From positions 1 to 6,536 of the forward strand of contig JAEYVS010000055.1 of NCBI GenBank assembly GCA_023429265.1: DNA of 6,536 bases. The letters run 5' to 3'. Shown here piece after piece: positions 5,263-6,536 of this stretch (the first letter of the stretch is position 1; the number at the start of each line of letters is the position of its first letter). Both the position numbers and the translations under genes were made by a program. This DNA is from Bacteroidota bacterium (GTDB lineage: Bacteria; Bacteroidota; Ignavibacteria; Tepidaquicellales; Tepidaquicellaceae). The notes beneath the pieces were generated by a model. That model was not told the origin of the DNA and did no database searches. It was given only the letters and a program-made list of their open reading frames with translations.

Positions 5263-6186
5263 ATGAAAATTATATTTATGGGGACACCGGAGTTTGCTGT
5301 CCCCTCTCTCGATATTTTATTAAAGAACGGATACGACATACCGGCAGTCGTCACCGTGCCCGACCGTAAGAAGGGACGCGGACTGCAGGAGTCATATTCG
5401 GATGTGAAGAGCTATGCTCTGGAAAAAGGTTTGAGAGTACTTCAGCCCGAGAAGCTTAAAGACGAGGAGTTCGTCCAAGCGTTAAAAGACATTGCGCCGG
5501 ATGTAATAGTCGTGGTTGCATTCAGAATACTGCCAAAGGAAGTTTACACCATTCCGAAGCTCGGTTCGTTTAATCTTCACGCGTCTCTGCTGCCAAAATA
5601 CCGTGGAGCCGCGCCGATCAATTGGGCGCTGATCAATGGAGAAACTGAGACAGGCGTTACAACTTTTTTCCTTCAGGATAAAGTTGATACGGGAAATGTT
5701 ATCCTGCAGAAAAAAGTAAAGATTGATGAAGATGATACTGCCGGGACTTTACACAATAAACTTGCGTTCATCGGAAAAGAAGCAGTTCTGGAAACTGTGA
5801 GAAAGATTGAAGCGGGAGACGTCAAAATCTTCCCGCAGGACGATGCTCTCGCCTCTCCTGCTCCGAAGATATTCAAAGACGACTGCAGGATAGACTGGAA
5901 TCAAAGCGCGGAGAAAGTTTATAACTTCATCCGCGGGCTCTCGCCCTACCCCGCTGCCTGGACTACACTCGATGGCAAGAATGTAAAGATTTTCCTCGGA
6001 GGAGAAACAGGAATGACCTCTACAAATGAACCCGGAACCATCATCATAGACGGAAAGAAGATTTTTGTTAATACGTTTAATGAATGGCTCGAGATCACCG
6101 AGCTGCAGCTTGAGGGTAAGAAGAGAATTTTTGCTCCTGACTTCGTGAACGGGCTGAGAGAGACGGAAGGGTTAAGGTTTATTTAA
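5263..6186 (+). CDS. fmt: Methionyl-tRNA formyltransferase
   Basis: A complete 307-residue enzyme that transfers a formyl group from 10-formyl-tetrahydrofolate to Met-tRNA(fMet) for translation initiation. The N-terminal formyltransferase domain (about 1-200) begins with the expected KIIFMGTPEFAVP. It carries the catalytic triad N104 and H106 (in FNLHASLLPKYRGAAPI) and D142 (in DKVDTGN). The segment VVVAFRILP (83-91) resembles Bacteroidota enzymes rather than the VAYG form of E. coli. The C-terminal tRNA-binding domain spans about 205-307 (DWNQSAEKVYNFIRGLSPYPAAW at its start). The first ATG fits the family; Met6 would remove the first strand. There is no Shine-Dalgarno sequence. It is probably cotranscribed with def. 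Its last 8 bases overlap the end of the convergent transporter gene. Confidence 0.96.
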   Translation: MKIIFMGTPEFAVPSLDILLKNGYDIPAVVTVPDRKKGRGLQESYSDVKSYALEKGLRVLQPEKLKDEEFVQALKDIAPDVIVVVAFRILPKEVYTIPKLGSFNLHASLLPKYRGAAPINWALINGETETGVTTFFLQDKVDTGNVILQKKVKIDEDDTAGTLHNKLAFIGKEAVLETVRKIEAGDVKIFPQDDALASPAPKIFKDDCRIDWNQSAEKVYNFIRGLSPYPAAWTTLDGKNVKIFLGGETGMTSTNEPGTIIIDGKKIFVNTFNEWLEITELQLEGKKRIFAPDFVNGLRETEGLRFI

Positions 6187-6536
6187 CTTTCACCCGCTTA
6201 TTCGTGAGATACACCCCCAATATTATTAATGCCATACCAGCGAAGTGAAGTGGAAAAAGCTCTTCTCCGTCGATAACACCCCATAAGACCGCCACAACGG
6301 GCATAAGGTAAGTTACAGTTGAAGCAAACACTGCCCCCGTATTCTGAATTAAGCGGTTAAACATAAACAGAGCTATCGCTGTACCTGTGATTCCGAGCAA
6401 TGCTACATAAAAAAGTGCCTCCCATCCGCCGGGTGTCTGCGTGGTAAGAGTAACCACATCCGAAGTCAGCAGGTAAACGATGGCAAATGGACCAATGAAC
6501 ATCATCGCGCAGGAGGTCATAACAAGGGAGTCTATT
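6179..6536 (-). CDS. EamA/DMT-superfamily transporter, partial (C-terminal part)
   Basis: The reading frame is open to the right edge, so its 5' end is missing. About 118 residues are visible, compared with roughly 290-300 for the usual two-repeat EamA (RhaT/YdcZ-like drug/metabolite) transporters, so more than half lies outside. The visible part is the second EamA repeat. Hydrophobic helices are MFIGPFAIVYLLTS, EALFYVALLGITGTAIALFMF, GAVFASTVTYLMPVVAVLWG and HFAGMALIILGVYLT. The STVTYLMPVVAVLWG then GEELFP pattern is typical of the end of the EamA domain. The substrate cannot be told from this part. The Met at 6520 is internal and is not the start. The gene converges on fmt, with its stop codon (6179-6181) lying inside the last codons of fmt. 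Confidence 0.88.
   Translation of the reverse strand, partial: IDSLVMTSCAMMFIGPFAIVYLLTSDVVTLTTQTPGGWEALFYVALLGITGTAIALFMFNRLIQNTGAVFASTVTYLMPVVAVLWGVIDGEELFPLHFAGMALIILGVYLTNKRVKVK

Overview
The window is a stretch of bacterial chromosome with six protein genes: terC family, EF-G2-type factor and mscS family on the minus strand, def and fmt on the plus strand, and a DMT-type transporter cut by the right edge. The source is most likely a member of the Bacteroidota/Chlorobiota/Ignavibacteriota (FCB) group. The reasons are the Fmt signature VVVAFRILP in place of the more usual VAYG-type sequence, an EF-G paralogue of the kind known from Bacteroides, and four of the five visible gene starts having no Shine-Dalgarno sequence. 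The lineage is an inference and cannot be narrowed from this sequence alone.

Layout. Positions 1-467 hold no credible gene. They contain three related hairpin-rich repeat units (about 1-93, 193-295 and 335-437). Positions 468-1283 (minus) encode a TerC-family membrane protein, with a likely promoter almost touching its start codon. Between it and the next gene lie two tandem intrinsic terminators for minus-strand transcription (1400-1429 and 1353-1381). Positions 1453-3564 (minus) encode a complete EF-G-like GTPase whose switch II motif is DTPGF rather than DTPGH. The mscS-family channel gene (3592-4536, minus) lies 27 nt upstream of it, so the two are probably one operon, mscS then EF-G2. 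A very AT-rich divergent region (4537-4686) separates them from def (4687-5247) and fmt (5263-6186), which are 15 nt apart on the plus strand. The last gene (from 6179, minus) converges on fmt and overlaps its end by 8 nt.

Function. Def and Fmt form a cycle: Fmt formylates initiator Met-tRNA, and Def removes the formyl group from finished or emerging chains. EF-G2-type factors act at translocation, and in Bacteroides such a paralogue has been linked to translation during starvation. MscS-type channels protect against hypo-osmotic shock, and TerC-family proteins are linked to metal (Mn) export. The window is therefore mostly housekeeping translation and envelope stress genes. The least ordinary elements are the non-coding repeat cluster at the left edge and the altered GTPase centre of the EF-G paralogue.
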